Shown here piece by piece: positions 22,797-29,941 of a stretch of DNA of 34,033 nt. The position numbers and the translations under genes were made by a program. Location: contig DASWIP010000004.1 of the NCBI GenBank assembly GCA_036397635.1, forward strand, positions 1 to 34,033. The letters run 5' to 3'. The notes under the pieces were generated by a model. That model had not been told where the DNA came from. It worked only from the letters and a program-made list of their open reading frames with translations, and did not search any database. Each line of letters opens with the position of its first letter. The stretch's first letter is position 1. Source of the stretch: DASWIP01 sp036397635 (GTDB taxonomy: Bacteria > Actinomycetota > AC-67).

Positions 22797-23013
22797 GACC
22801 GCACGCGACAGGGCATCGGAGGCACCGCTCCCCCGGTCATCGAAGCTGATCAGGCGGCCGAGCGCGGCGATGCGCCGGTGAAACTCCTCGAAGATGATGT
22901 CGACGTGGCCGACCGACCCAATGGTCAGCGCGATGTCTGGGACCGTCACCGAGCACTTGATAGGCGATGCGATCATCGCCGATGCGTGCGAACTGTGTTT
23001 CCGGCGGCCTCAT
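22797..23013 (-). pseudogene. 5' remnant of an alpha/beta-hydrolase-type (cyclase-associated) gene
   Basis: From ATG 23013 leftward: MRPPETQFARIGDDRIAYQV-LGDGP, then, after a small frameshift near 22942, DIALTIGSVGHVDIIFEEF and RIAALGRLISFDDRGSGASD. This is the start of alpha/beta-hydrolase domains found at the N-terminus of adenylate-cyclase or LuxR fusion proteins in actinobacteria (oxyanion strand, then FDxRGSGxSD). It is cut at about 22797, well before the nucleophile elbow. The usual residues after EE are missing too, so there is also a small internal deletion. Its truncated end meets the rightward remnant at 22684-22796. Confidence 0.6.
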
Positions 23014-23398
23014 TCCAGCCTGATTCTCTCACAGGAGGTGAGCCGACGACCGAAATGGGTCGAACTTGACCGGGTTCGGGGGGAGAATGCCCCGCCGGTC
23101 GTCCCCGAACCGTTTGGACTCAGAGGATGATACGCCGTCCCGTCGACATGATCGGCAGCGAGCCGCTCCCCGGGGTGGCATTAGGCTGAACCTTCACTCC
23201 CCGAGCGTGTACGGCGAGCCTGGTCACGGGCGGCCGCGGATAAGGCGCTGGGTGAGTTCGATTCCTACCCCTACCGCCTCCGCTTCTCCCATTCGGCCAA
23301 CGCGGAGTACCGCCGACCTCGGCGGGGGCCATGAAGCGCCCCTGGACGTACCACGCCACATGTCGGTCGTGCAGGCCGACGCGTGGTTTCGACAGACG
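23014..23398. other. Gap without recognised gene; one 9-bp-stem hairpin
   Basis: No frame here resembles a protein family. GGTTCGGGG (23073-23081) and CCCCGAACC (23103-23111) are exact inverted repeats around a 21-base loop, of unknown meaning. The left part should contain the promoter of the leftward remnant. A T-arm-like string near 23251-23265 was considered for tRNA and rejected. Confidence 0.5.
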
Positions 23399-24070
23399 CT
23401 ACGAACCGAGCGTGAACGCGCGCCTCGGCGAGCACCTTCCGCTCACGGCGTCGCAGTCTGGCGCGCGGTCCACCGTGTGGCTCGAGAGGGGAAGCAGCTC
23501 GATCGACGAAACGGTGATCCCCTCCAGGGTCGCACCCTCCTGATACGCCACCGCGGATGCTCCGGTGAACAACGACAGCGGAACGTACGCTATCCAGACG
23601 TTGTCCGTGATGGACATGTCCACTCGGGCGGTGGTGATGTTCACGCGCCCGCTCACCAGTCCCGGCACCGACACCGACGAGTCCTCCCCCTCACACCCAT
23701 GACTGAGCGAGGCATAGAACTGTTGCCGCTCGATCCGCACCACGGTGACGTCGAAAGCTTCGGACGGCCCATCCATCCAGATGCTGGCCGAACAGCCCGT
23801 CCCGGCGACGCGCCAGTTGACGGTGATCGCGCTGTCCCTCCGAGCCGATCCGGCGGTGCGCACGAAGATCGCGAACCCGGTCACGATGCCTGCCTCGCGC
23901 CGCGTCGCGAACCACGCGCCGGTCAGGTCCAGGGATGGATCGTCGCCCAGGGTCCTCAGCGCCACTCCGTCACCCTGTACATCGATGACTTCCGGTTCAT
24001 CGGGGGTGCCGGCGCGCGCGCTCACCGGCGCGAGAGCGAGCAGGATCGCCATCAGTGCTGCCTTCCTCAT
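23399..24070 (-). CDS. Secreted protein of unknown function
   Basis: 223 residues. A clear signal peptide (MRKAALMAILLALAPVSARA, cleavage after ARA) is followed by about 200 residues rich in beta strands (GIVTGFAIFVRTAGS, SAITVNWRVAGTGCSASIW, FDVTVVRIERQQFYASL, VWIAYVPLSLF). Four cysteines (in GTGCSAS, SHGCEGE and DCDAVSGRC) could make two disulfides. Exported and probably extracellular or surface-bound. The ATG has ribosome site AGGAGA. I do not recognise a family; the layout recalls single-domain beta-sandwich proteins of actinobacteria. It is transcribed alone, with the degraded region downstream. Confidence 0.7.
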   Translation of the reverse strand: MRKAALMAILLALAPVSARAGTPDEPEVIDVQGDGVALRTLGDDPSLDLTGAWFATRREAGIVTGFAIFVRTAGSARRDSAITVNWRVAGTGCSASIWMDGPSEAFDVTVVRIERQQFYASLSHGCEGEDSSVSVPGLVSGRVNITTARVDMSITDNVWIAYVPLSLFTGASAVAYQEGATLEGITVSSIELLPLSSHTVDRAPDCDAVSGRCSPRRAFTLGS

Positions 24071-24169
24071 GCGCTCTTCTCCTGATTAAGTGGGTGGCGC
24101 CGATCACCTACTTCGACCCTCCCCGGCCGGTTCCTTGCGATCACCGGACGAACCCTGAACCCTAACGCG

Positions 24170-24814
24170 GTGGAGGAGGCCTCAGGACATCCGGGTGCGC
24201 TCGCAGATGCGAGCAACCACGCCGCCCCAGGCGCGTCTCAGGATCCCGCAGCCTGGCGCGCGGTGATGCACCAGTTCGTGATGCCGAACCGCGGCTCGAA
24301 CGGCGGGACGCTGGGTGAGAACAGCTTGTACCTGCAGGACGAACTGGACGCGATGACCGCGGCCGCCCAGCAGTACCCCTACCTGCGCGCGTGGAAGTGC
24401 TACACGCCGTGGGGAGACATCCCCAACGCCAGCGGCTGGTTCCACGACGACTACTACGGCCGTGCGATGATCGAGCGCGCGATCGAGATCGGGATGCCCG
24501 TCATCGCGACGCACAAGGGGTTCGCGCTGCCCTCCTTCGATCAGGAATCGGCCTCCCCTCGGGACATCGGCCCGGTCGCCAGCGAGTACTACGACCCGAC
24601 CGACGACGCACGGACGATCAAGATGATCGTGTACCACTCCGGCTACGACGGCGAGCAGCAGGTCGGCTACCCAGGCGACGAAGCCGTGGATTCCGCGGCG
24701 CGCGGTGTGAACTCGCTGATCAAGAGCTTGCGCGAGCACGGCTGGTCGGCTCGCCACTTCGCGCCCGGCGGTACCCCAGGCCGGGATCTCGCCTGTGTAG
24801 TGAACCCTTCCTAG
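24170..24814 (+). pseudogene. Internal fragment of an amidohydrolase (TIM-barrel metal hydrolase)
   Basis: The frame 24170-24814 (214 codons) contains VMHQFVMPNRGSNGGTLG, YPYLRAWKCYTPWGDIPNAS, GMPVIATHKGFALPSFDQES and MIVYHSGYDGE, strongly reminiscent of amidohydrolase-family-2 proteins of actinobacteria and Chloroflexota, which are usually well over 350 residues. The N-terminal HxH metal motif and the C-terminal catalytic Asp region are missing. The end (HFAPGGTPGRDLACVVNPS) departs from the family. Start GTG 24170 is merely the first codon available. The fragment is truncated on both sides and should be inactive. Confidence 0.6.
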
Positions 24815-24908
24815 CCTCGAGCCGAACGCGCCCCGGCCCTCGTCGTTAGCTTCGTTGGCTTCGCCTCGAGCTTTTTGACCGTCCATCCGTTCGACGCAGG
24901 AGACCGCC

Positions 24909-26321
24909 GTGACCTACCGCCGCCCAGCGCGTTCGAGCAGCGCCACACAGCGCTCACACCCCTACCGCTGGCTCGACCGCCTCATGGGGGCGGGCTCGCT
25001 GCTCGTGCTGGCAGCGACGATCCCGGCGCTGCTCACGGCCTTCGGGGCATCCCCAGAGGTGGGCGTGGCAGAGGCCGCGCGCGCGACCTGGGCCGAGCCG
25101 AGCGACCGCACGAGCGGTCCCGACGCAGGCGAGCGATCGTCGCTCACCCCTGCGTTGCCGGCGCCCGACCCCTCGGTCCCACCGCTGCCTCTGGTCTCGC
25201 CGTCGCCGTCGCCTTCTCCCTCGCCTTCGGCCTCGTCACCCGCCGGGCCGACGTATCCGATCCCTTCGACGATCGACGGCACGTGTGTGTCCGACGCGAC
25301 GCAGCGGATCCGCGGTTGGATCGCGTCGGTCCCCGACGGGTCGACGCTCGTGTTCGGCGCCAACGCCTGTTACCGCGTCGAAGGGAGTCTGATCATCCAA
25401 GATCGGAACGGGCTGACTTTCGACGGCAACGGCGCGACGATCCGCGCCACGACGCGTGGGCAGTTGACCGGGTGCTGCGATGCGCAGGGCCGGCCCTACT
25501 ACTCCCAGCGCCGTCATCTGTGGTTCCGCGGCTCGCACGACATCACCGTGCGCGATCTCCGGGTCCGGGGAACCAACACAACCGCCGATCAGCGTTCCGG
25601 GTTCGGTTCCTACGACAGGCGTTACGAGTTCGAGCACGCGTTCGCGTTCGAAGGGTGCCGCAACGTCCTGTTGCAGGACGTGCGCGCAGACGCGATCTGG
25701 GGCGACGGGCTGTACCTCGGGCCCTTGGCCGGTGACCCTAGCGACGGCGTGCGCGTGCTCGGGTTCGACGTCGATCGGAACGGTCGTCAAGGCGTCGCGC
25801 TCTCGGGCGCGCAGAACGTGCTTCTCGACGACGTCCGTGTCCTGCACGGCCGCCGCGCCGGGTTCGACCTCGAGCCGCCGCCGGGCTGGGTGCGCAACGT
25901 CGAGATCAGCAACTCCTACACCAACACGATCGGTCTGGCCTTCGCCGCCGGCGGCCGCGGCGACGTGTCCAACATCTACATCCACCACAACACCATCGAC
26001 GGCCCGAGCGTCCCGTGGGTCTACGTACAGGCGAGCGACGGAACCCGACGCAGAGACTGGCGTGTCTGGGACAACACGGTGCTGAGGACGCTCGGATCCC
26101 CGCAGGCCGCGCTGCTGTTCACGGCTGTGGACGGCGTGGACGTGCGCCGCAACATCAGCCGCATCGCGACCACACAGTCGCGCATGGCGGTCCGCTTCAA
26201 GGACGCACGAGGCACGCTGGTCGTCGTGGACAACGACTTCAGCGGTGCATGCCGGCCCTACGCGGCGGACGCGGCGACGGCGCCGGTGATCGCGCGCGGC
26301 AACAAGACCTCCAGCTGCTGA
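24909..26321 (+). CDS. Membrane-anchored right-handed beta-helix (pectate-lyase-like) protein
   Basis: 470 residues from a GTG with ribosome site AGGAGA five bases upstream. Residues 1-20 are basic, residues about 24-46 form one membrane segment (GAGSLLVLAATIPALLTAFG), and residues about 65-112 are a Pro/Ser-rich linker with an SPSPSPSPSPS run, typical of wall-crossing spacers. Residues 120-470 are parallel beta-helix repeats: LIIQDRNGLTFDGNGATIR, HDITVRDLRVRGTN, RNVLLQDVRADAIWGDGLYL, VRNVEISNSYTNTIG, NIYIHHNTID. Such helices in surface proteins often bind or cleave polysaccharides; no catalytic set is obvious, so the substrate is unknown. It is likely displayed on the outer face. It stands alone between remnants and the channel gene. 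Confidence 0.8.
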   Translation: MTYRRPARSSSATQRSHPYRWLDRLMGAGSLLVLAATIPALLTAFGASPEVGVAEAARATWAEPSDRTSGPDAGERSSLTPALPAPDPSVPPLPLVSPSPSPSPSPSASSPAGPTYPIPSTIDGTCVSDATQRIRGWIASVPDGSTLVFGANACYRVEGSLIIQDRNGLTFDGNGATIRATTRGQLTGCCDAQGRPYYSQRRHLWFRGSHDITVRDLRVRGTNTTADQRSGFGSYDRRYEFEHAFAFEGCRNVLLQDVRADAIWGDGLYLGPLAGDPSDGVRVLGFDVDRNGRQGVALSGAQNVLLDDVRVLHGRRAGFDLEPPPGWVRNVEISNSYTNTIGLAFAAGGRGDVSNIYIHHNTIDGPSVPWVYVQASDGTRRRDWRVWDNTVLRTLGSPQAALLFTAVDGVDVRRNISRIATTQSRMAVRFKDARGTLVVVDNDFSGACRPYAADAATAPVIARGNKTSSC

Positions 26322-26477
26322 CCCTGGGCAGAGAAGGACGTTCGGTCCAGCTTCTCCCTACGTGAACGGCGAGACGCCGCAGGGGCCCGGCTCGAGGGGA
26401 ACAGCCACGCGAGCGGGCTGCAGGAGGCCCTGGAGCTGCTCGAGCAGGTCGCGCGGTCACTCGACGGAAGGAGAGCC

Positions 26478-27077
26478 TCATGACGCAGAAGAGTCGGCGT
26501 CTATCTCCTGGTAGAGGGACTCGATCCGGGGGTCGGGCACAAGCCACATCAGCGCGACGAAGATGTACAGCCCGAGCGAGATCCAGATGGTGACATACGC
26601 TGCGGGGATGGCGATCGCGTAGAGCAGCGGCGATACCTTCCCCTTGACGTCATGGGCGAGCGCCGCCCTGAGCTTCGCGGTCGGCCCGTGGGCGACGAGG
26701 ATCTGCGCCTGCAAGACGTAATAGGCGATCGCGGCCAGGATCAGCACAACCCCGTAGACGGCTACCGGCGTTGCATGGAAATCACTCTCGGTCATCCACG
26801 CGGTTACGAACGGCACCAGCGACAGCCAGAACAGCAGGTGCATGTTCGCCCAGAGGATGCGGCCGTTGACCCGCTCGGACGCGTGCAACAGGTGATGGTG
26901 GTTGTTCCAATAGATCGCCAGGAACACGAAGCTCAACGCATACACCGCCAAACCGGGGACGGAGTCACGGAACGCGCCCCACGAATCGTCGTGCGGCACG
27001 GCCAGCTCGAGCACCATGATCGTGATGACGATCGCGATGACCGCATCGCTGAACGCCTCGAGCCGGTTCTTCGTCAT
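26478..27077 (-). CDS. TMEM175-family potassium channel (DUF1211)
   Basis: 199 residues, the bacterial single-repeat size. The filter helix motif is intact: RLEAFSDAVIAIVITIMVLEL has the invariant FSD. Other helices follow: AVYALSFVFLAIYWNNHHHLL, RILWANMHLLFWLSLVPFV, VYGVVLILAAIAYYVLQAQ, LYAIAIPAAYVTIWISLGLY, giving about six membrane segments. Bacterial members form tetrameric potassium-leak channels of weak selectivity in the cytoplasmic membrane. A leftward -10-like TATGCT lies 9 bases before the ATG, so the transcript may be nearly leaderless. It is convergent with the beta-helix gene. Confidence 0.88.
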   Translation of the reverse strand: MTKNRLEAFSDAVIAIVITIMVLELAVPHDDSWGAFRDSVPGLAVYALSFVFLAIYWNNHHHLLHASERVNGRILWANMHLLFWLSLVPFVTAWMTESDFHATPVAVYGVVLILAAIAYYVLQAQILVAHGPTAKLRAALAHDVKGKVSPLLYAIAIPAAYVTIWISLGLYIFVALMWLVPDPRIESLYQEIDADSSAS

Positions 27078-27107
27078 CGAACGGACAGCATACGTCTACC
27101 GGCGGGC

Positions 27108-27422
27108 TCAACAGCCGAGGGCATAGGTGAGCGCCTCACATATCTCGTCGAGGCGCTCGGAACGTAGCGAGGTGATGCGACGCCTCAGCGCTGCTCTGGG
27201 GACGACCCGGATGTTGTCGAGGCTCACGGCGCAGTCCTCCGGCATGCCGTCGGCGCGCGTGAGGAGAACCTCCGTGGGGATGTCGCGCAAGGTCCGGGTG
27301 GCCGGGGCGACGACGACCCTCGTGAGGAGCCCGATGGCCGCATCCCGCGTGAGCACCACGCCGGGCCTGCGCCGCCCCTCGCGATCGACGATCCAGAACA
27401 CGTCCCCGCGCCTGACGATCAC
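27108..27422 (-). CDS. MazF/PemK-family toxin (endoribonuclease)
   Basis: 104 residues from a GTG whose last bases overlap the antitoxin stop (GTGA); a second GTG three bases upstream is possible. It opens IVRRGDVFWIVDREGRRRPG, the MazF beta1-beta2 strands with the RPG-VVL turn, followed by VVVAPATRTLRDIPTEVLL and CAVSLDNIRVVPRAAL, which match the MazF fold, and a C-terminal helix LDEICEALTYALGC. Members cleave mRNA at short sequences in the cytoplasm and are neutralised by a co-encoded antitoxin. Gene order is antitoxin first, then toxin, with a 4-base overlap. Confidence 0.88.
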   Translation of the reverse strand: MIVRRGDVFWIVDREGRRRPGVVLTRDAAIGLLTRVVVAPATRTLRDIPTEVLLTRADGMPEDCAVSLDNIRVVPRAALRRRITSLRSERLDEICEALTYALGC

Positions 27423-27667
27423 CACGACTCCTCGTCGAGCATCTCCCGCAGGGAGTCCTGGACCCATGCGTCGGGGGCGGGATCGGGAACCCGGACGTAT
27501 CCCTCACGGAGCCGACCGTCCTTCACGGCCTGGGACTCCTGGGTGATGTAGCGCTCAACCGCGTCGCGTACCAGTGCCGACCGGGAGTCGCCCTTCTCCC
27601 GGCTGAGTCGATCCAACCGCTCGAGCAGCTCGTCACTGAGCTGCACCAGAACGGCCTTGCGTGGCAT
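27419..27667 (-). CDS. Ribbon-helix-helix antitoxin paired with MazF
   Basis: 82 residues. Residues 1-45 (KAVLVQLSDELLERLDRLSR, SRSALVRDAVERYI) are a CopG/RHH DNA-binding domain; the remainder (REGYVRVPDPAPDAWVQDSL) is an acidic, proline-containing tail that would wrap the toxin. Such antitoxins repress their own operon. Immediately upstream, at 27677-27702, lie perfect inverted repeats of GATATGC/GCATATC, a good operator. A leftward -10-like TATGCT (27676-27681) lies 8 bases before the ATG, so the transcript may be nearly leaderless. Confidence 0.85.
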   Translation of the reverse strand: MPRKAVLVQLSDELLERLDRLSREKGDSRSALVRDAVERYITQESQAVKDGRLREGYVRVPDPAPDAWVQDSLREMLDEESW

Positions 27668-27676
27668 CAGGGCCGA

Positions 27677-27702
27677 GCATATCAGATCCGATATGCGATA
27701 TC
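27677..27702. promoter_or_regulatory. Inverted-repeat operator of the RHH-MazF operon
   Basis: GCATATC (27677-27683) and GATATGC (27690-27696) are perfect inverted repeats spaced by 6 bases, followed directly by the palindrome GATATC (27697-27702). Together they give three related GATAT half-sites, which fits binding of more than one RHH dimer. The site overlaps the predicted -10 of the antitoxin gene, so occupancy would block transcription. Confidence 0.7.
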
Positions 27703-27788
27703 ACTAACCATATTCCCCTCACCAAAGGGGGCGGGTCCCGGCGTATCAAAGAACCGGTGCGGCCCTTCAACGCTGACAGCCGGCGACT

Positions 27789-27824
27789 GTGCAACTTGCA
27801 CAACTTGTACATGTTCAGTATCCT
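27789..27824 (+). promoter_or_regulatory. Promoter and repeat operator of the Phd-like/HicA-like module
   Basis: A -35 TTGCAC (27796-27801), 17-base spacer and -10 TATCCT (27819-27824) form a good sigma70-type promoter with an expected start near 27831; ribosome site GAGGAGG is at 27832-27838 and the ATG at 27843. The -35 is embedded in the inverted repeat GTGCAA-C-TTGCAC (27789-27801) and in a 9-bp direct repeat CAACTTGCA/CAACTTGTA (27792-27800, 27801-27809). Repressor binding there would mask the -35, as expected for an autoregulated toxin-antitoxin operon. Confidence 0.7.
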
Positions 27825-27842
27825 GTGGGACGAGGAGGCCGG

Positions 27843-28283
27843 ATGGACACGCACATTCCGTTCAGCGTCGCGCGCAAGGAGTTCAGTTCGCTGTACGACC
27901 GGGTTGAGAAGGGTTCGATCGCTGTGGTTCAGAGACGTGGCTCAAAGCCGGTCGCTGTTGTCGATGCCGAGGAACAGGAACAACTCCTCGCGCTTCATTT
28001 CCCGTTCTCCATCAGAGTCCAAGTCGGCAAAGACAGCGTCTCGATGTGGCCAGAGCAGCTCCCAGTTCACGCGCAGGCGGATGACTTCGAAGCTGCAACG
28101 CGCGTGCTGGCGGGCGAGCTGGTCGAGTACGCCGAGGATTGGGAGAACGAGCTTCGCTTCGCTCCCAACCATAAGCACGCGTTGGGCTTCGTGCGTCGCA
28201 TCGAACTCGCCGGCAGCGAAGTCGCCGTCGAAGCGATGCTGATCGCCGACGCCGAAGCCTCGTCGACCACAGCGGCGGATTGA
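27843..28283 (+). CDS. Phd/YefM-like antitoxin with a C-terminal domain
   Basis: 146 residues. Residues 1-50 look like a Phd/YefM fold (IPFSVARKEFSSLYDRVEKG, then VQRRGSKPVAVVDAEEQEQ), which dimerises and binds operator DNA. Residues 55-146 are a second domain (IRVQVGKDSVSMWPEQLP, FEAATRVLAGELVEYAEDWE, HALGFVRRIELAGSEVAVEA) of unknown fold. The stop (TGA) overlaps the TTG of the toxin. Longer starts upstream pass through the promoter and are rejected. This pairing of a two-domain Phd-like protein with a HicA-like partner is known in actinobacteria but little studied. Confidence 0.75.
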   Translation: MDTHIPFSVARKEFSSLYDRVEKGSIAVVQRRGSKPVAVVDAEEQEQLLALHFPFSIRVQVGKDSVSMWPEQLPVHAQADDFEAATRVLAGELVEYAEDWENELRFAPNHKHALGFVRRIELAGSEVAVEAMLIADAEASSTTAAD

Positions 28284-28708
28284 AGCTTCCAAACACTCAG
28301 GACCTCCACCGGTTTTGCGAAGTCGACGAGTGGGAGATCCGAAAGACTGCCGGCGGGAAGAAGGCCGGCGATCACACTCGCTATAGGAAGGTTCTCGCAG
28401 ACGGAAGAATCCTGACTACGAAGGTGTCCCACGGGCGCAAGGGTATCGGCGATCCAGATCTCTTCGCACACATCCTGCGAACGCAACTGCACGTCACGGC
28501 AGGGCAATTCTGGGCCGCATTGGACCACGGAACGAAACCAATACGCCCAGGCGTCGATGAAGAACCGGCACCGAAGGAGTCGATTCCCTTCGACCTCGCC
28601 CGAAATCTTCTCACCAAGGTGGGTATTCCGCAGGTGGAGCTGGCGCGAATGAGCAAGGACGAGGCCGTCGCGCGATGGCAGGATTACCTCACCTCAGGCG
28701 GTTCGTGA
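28280..28708 (+). CDS. HicA-like toxin (putative translational repressor)
   Basis: 142 residues from a TTG overlapping the antitoxin stop (TTGA); a TTG start is unusual here and fits coupled, limited synthesis. Residues about 10-75 resemble a HicA-like dsRNA-binding fold: WEIRKTAGGKKAGDHTRYRK and DGRILTTKVSHGRKGIGDPD with the key His of the strand. The C-terminal part (IPFDLARNLLTKVGIPQVEL, MSKDEAVARWQDYL) is an extra helical domain typical of proteins annotated as cytotoxic translational repressors in actinobacteria. It is expected to interfere with mRNA in the cytoplasm; the activity is not shown by the sequence. Confidence 0.72.
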   Translation: MKLPNTQDLHRFCEVDEWEIRKTAGGKKAGDHTRYRKVLADGRILTTKVSHGRKGIGDPDLFAHILRTQLHVTAGQFWAALDHGTKPIRPGVDEEPAPKESIPFDLARNLLTKVGIPQVELARMSKDEAVARWQDYLTSGGS

Positions 28709-28817
28709 TCGTGGCCCCTGGACGGGGTGCGCTCTCGATCTTGCGCCTCTCAAGCAGACCCTTCTCGCGTTGACGGCCGACGCGAGAAGGTGCGCCCAGG
28801 ATCCCCTGACGCCAAAC

Positions 28818-29378
28818 TCAGCAAGTTCGCGGTCGTTGGCGTGAGGCGGCGCGGTCGCGCGCCGCGGGGCGGGCGAGCAGCGGCTGGGCTTGTCGATCGA
28901 ATCTCGGATCGCCCGGGGATCGGCCGTCGGCGTCAGACCAGATGATCTGCAGCGGATTCGGCACCGACGGGTGTTTGATCGCGTCGTGGTAGTCCATGGA
29001 GACGGCGACAAGTCCGTTCCGTACGCGCGACACGGCGCACCGTCCGACCTTCAGCGACATGCCGTCCACGTCAAGCGGGTCGCCCGGGGCGAGGCGCGCT
29101 CCGTTCGCGATCGCGCTCCCGATCAGATTGAGGATTCGCAATGTCGCGTCCCGGTCGAGGCCGACGAGAACGAGTTCCGCATGATCAAAGTGGAGTGGCA
29201 GTCCAACGGTGTATCCGTAGGGCGGCAGCCCGACCCCCACGAGATCCGACTCGTGATCGCCGGCGCATCCCGGCACCGAGCACCCGCCGCCCCCGACATA
29301 CACGACCGACCATCCGAACCTGTCGATCTGATGCGAGATTTTCGCGAAAAGCTCGTCCTCCCAAGAAAAGGTGTCCAT
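28818..29378 (-). CDS. DUF4262-domain protein
   Basis: 186 residues if started at ATG 29378, which has ribosome site GGGGAGGA; a longer frame begins at 29462 without one. The core GYTVGLPLHFDHAELVLVGL, LRILNLIGSAIANGARLAPG and LQIIWSDADGRSPGDPRFD is typical of DUF4262, a family of unknown function common in actinobacteria. The cysteines in GCSVPGCAGD are outside the core. The domain should end near QAQPLL; about 25 more residues, Arg-rich and unlike the family, follow to 28818, suggesting that the original stop was lost. Cytoplasmic. Confidence 0.72.
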   Translation of the reverse strand: MDTFSWEDELFAKISHQIDRFGWSVVYVGGGGCSVPGCAGDHESDLVGVGLPPYGYTVGLPLHFDHAELVLVGLDRDATLRILNLIGSAIANGARLAPGDPLDVDGMSLKVGRCAVSRVRNGLVAVSMDYHDAIKHPSVPNPLQIIWSDADGRSPGDPRFDRQAQPLLARPAARDRAASRQRPRTC

Positions 29379-29539
29379 GGCTCCTCCCCGAGTCGCGACG
29401 ACACTAGGCGGCGGAGCCTTCCTCGTACAGTCTCGGAGGAACGAGCGAAACGGCGCGAACACATCGCGAAGGCGGACGCTTCCTCGCGCTCCTCACCTGC
29501 TCATCGGTCAACGGCTCCGGATGATGGCTGGGACTCGGG

Positions 29540-29847
29540 CGAAGTCCGGCTCCAGCACGGCGACGACCTGATCGAGGCCGTGGCAGGCTCGCTCGCGTAC
29601 GCGCCGCGGCATCGGGCATTCGTTCCACGTCGATTCCGATAGCGCGCGATTACTGCTCATCTTCGGTCCTGCCGGCGTGGAGAAGTTCTTCCGCGAGGTC
29701 GCCACCCCCGCCCGCTCGTTCGACCCGCCGCCACCGGACGAACCGGTGCCACCGGACGAACCGGTGCCACCGCGCGAGGCTCTCGTCGAGATCATGACCC
29801 GTCACGAGCAGACCGTGCTGGGTCCGCCGCTGGGGCCGAAGGGCTGA
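29540..29847 (+). pseudogene. C-terminal cupin-domain remnant with a frameshift
   Basis: Two frames join near 29608: GEVRLQHGDDLIEAVAGSLA-YAPR, then GIGHSFHVDSDSARLLLIFG, PAGVEKFFREVATPARSFD, ending QTVLGPPLGPKG at TGA 29847. This is the last third of an actinobacterial cupin protein (the YAPRGxxHSF strand and a FFREV helix). The N-terminal beta-barrel half is missing, and about two bases are missing at YAPR-G. A proline-rich spacer encoded by an 18-bp tandem repeat lies inside. Probably decayed. Confidence 0.6.
29731..29772 (+). repeat. 18-bp tandem repeat encoding PPDEPV
   Basis: The unit CCACCGGACGAACCGGTG occurs at 29731-29748 and 29749-29766, with a third partial copy starting CCACCG. 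It codes for repeated PPDEPV in the spacer of the cupin remnant. Two copies only; likely replication slippage. Confidence 0.75.
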
Positions 29848-29915
29848 ATGTGTTCTTCGGTCAGCTTCATCAGGAGCGCCACAACTTGAGTCCGCCGGTA
29901 ATCGTCTGACCGCCA

Positions 29916-29941
29916 GGTCGCGATCTACTCAGATCGCGACC
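29916..29941 (-). terminator. 11-bp perfect hairpin spanning the stop of the monooxygenase-like gene
   Basis: GGTCGCGATCT (29916-29926) and AGATCGCGACC (29931-29941) are exact reverse complements around the loop ACTC. The stop codon of the leftward gene (29929-29931) lies in the loop. It would end the leftward sulfurtransferase transcript; there is no T tract. Confidence 0.6.

Noticed and set aside
22684..22881. Full 65-codon rightward frame as a real gene
   Set aside because: Its second half is antisense to the hydrolase-type remnant; at most the first 38 codons could be genuine.
21150..23069. 639-codon rightward frame across the MFS and GPx genes
   Set aside because: Low-complexity Arg-rich shadow frame.
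23225..23290. T-arm-like string GAGTTCGATTCCTAC suggesting a tRNA or an attachment site
   Set aside because: The T-stem has a mismatch, no matching acceptor stem is found 60-80 bases upstream, and no anticodon arm folds.
25199..25235. Repetitive CGTCGCC/CTTCTCCC tract as a regulatory repeat
   Set aside because: It encodes the Ser-Pro linker of the beta-helix protein; the repetition follows from the protein sequence.
26322..26481. Rightward frame ending LQEALELLEQVARSLDGRR-AS after the beta-helix gene
   Set aside because: Looks helical but has no start codon or ribosome site, and its end overlaps the channel gene.
27672..27850. Repeats between the toxin-antitoxin modules as a CRISPR-like array
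   Set aside because: Repeats are 6-9 bases with no regular spacers; they are operators.
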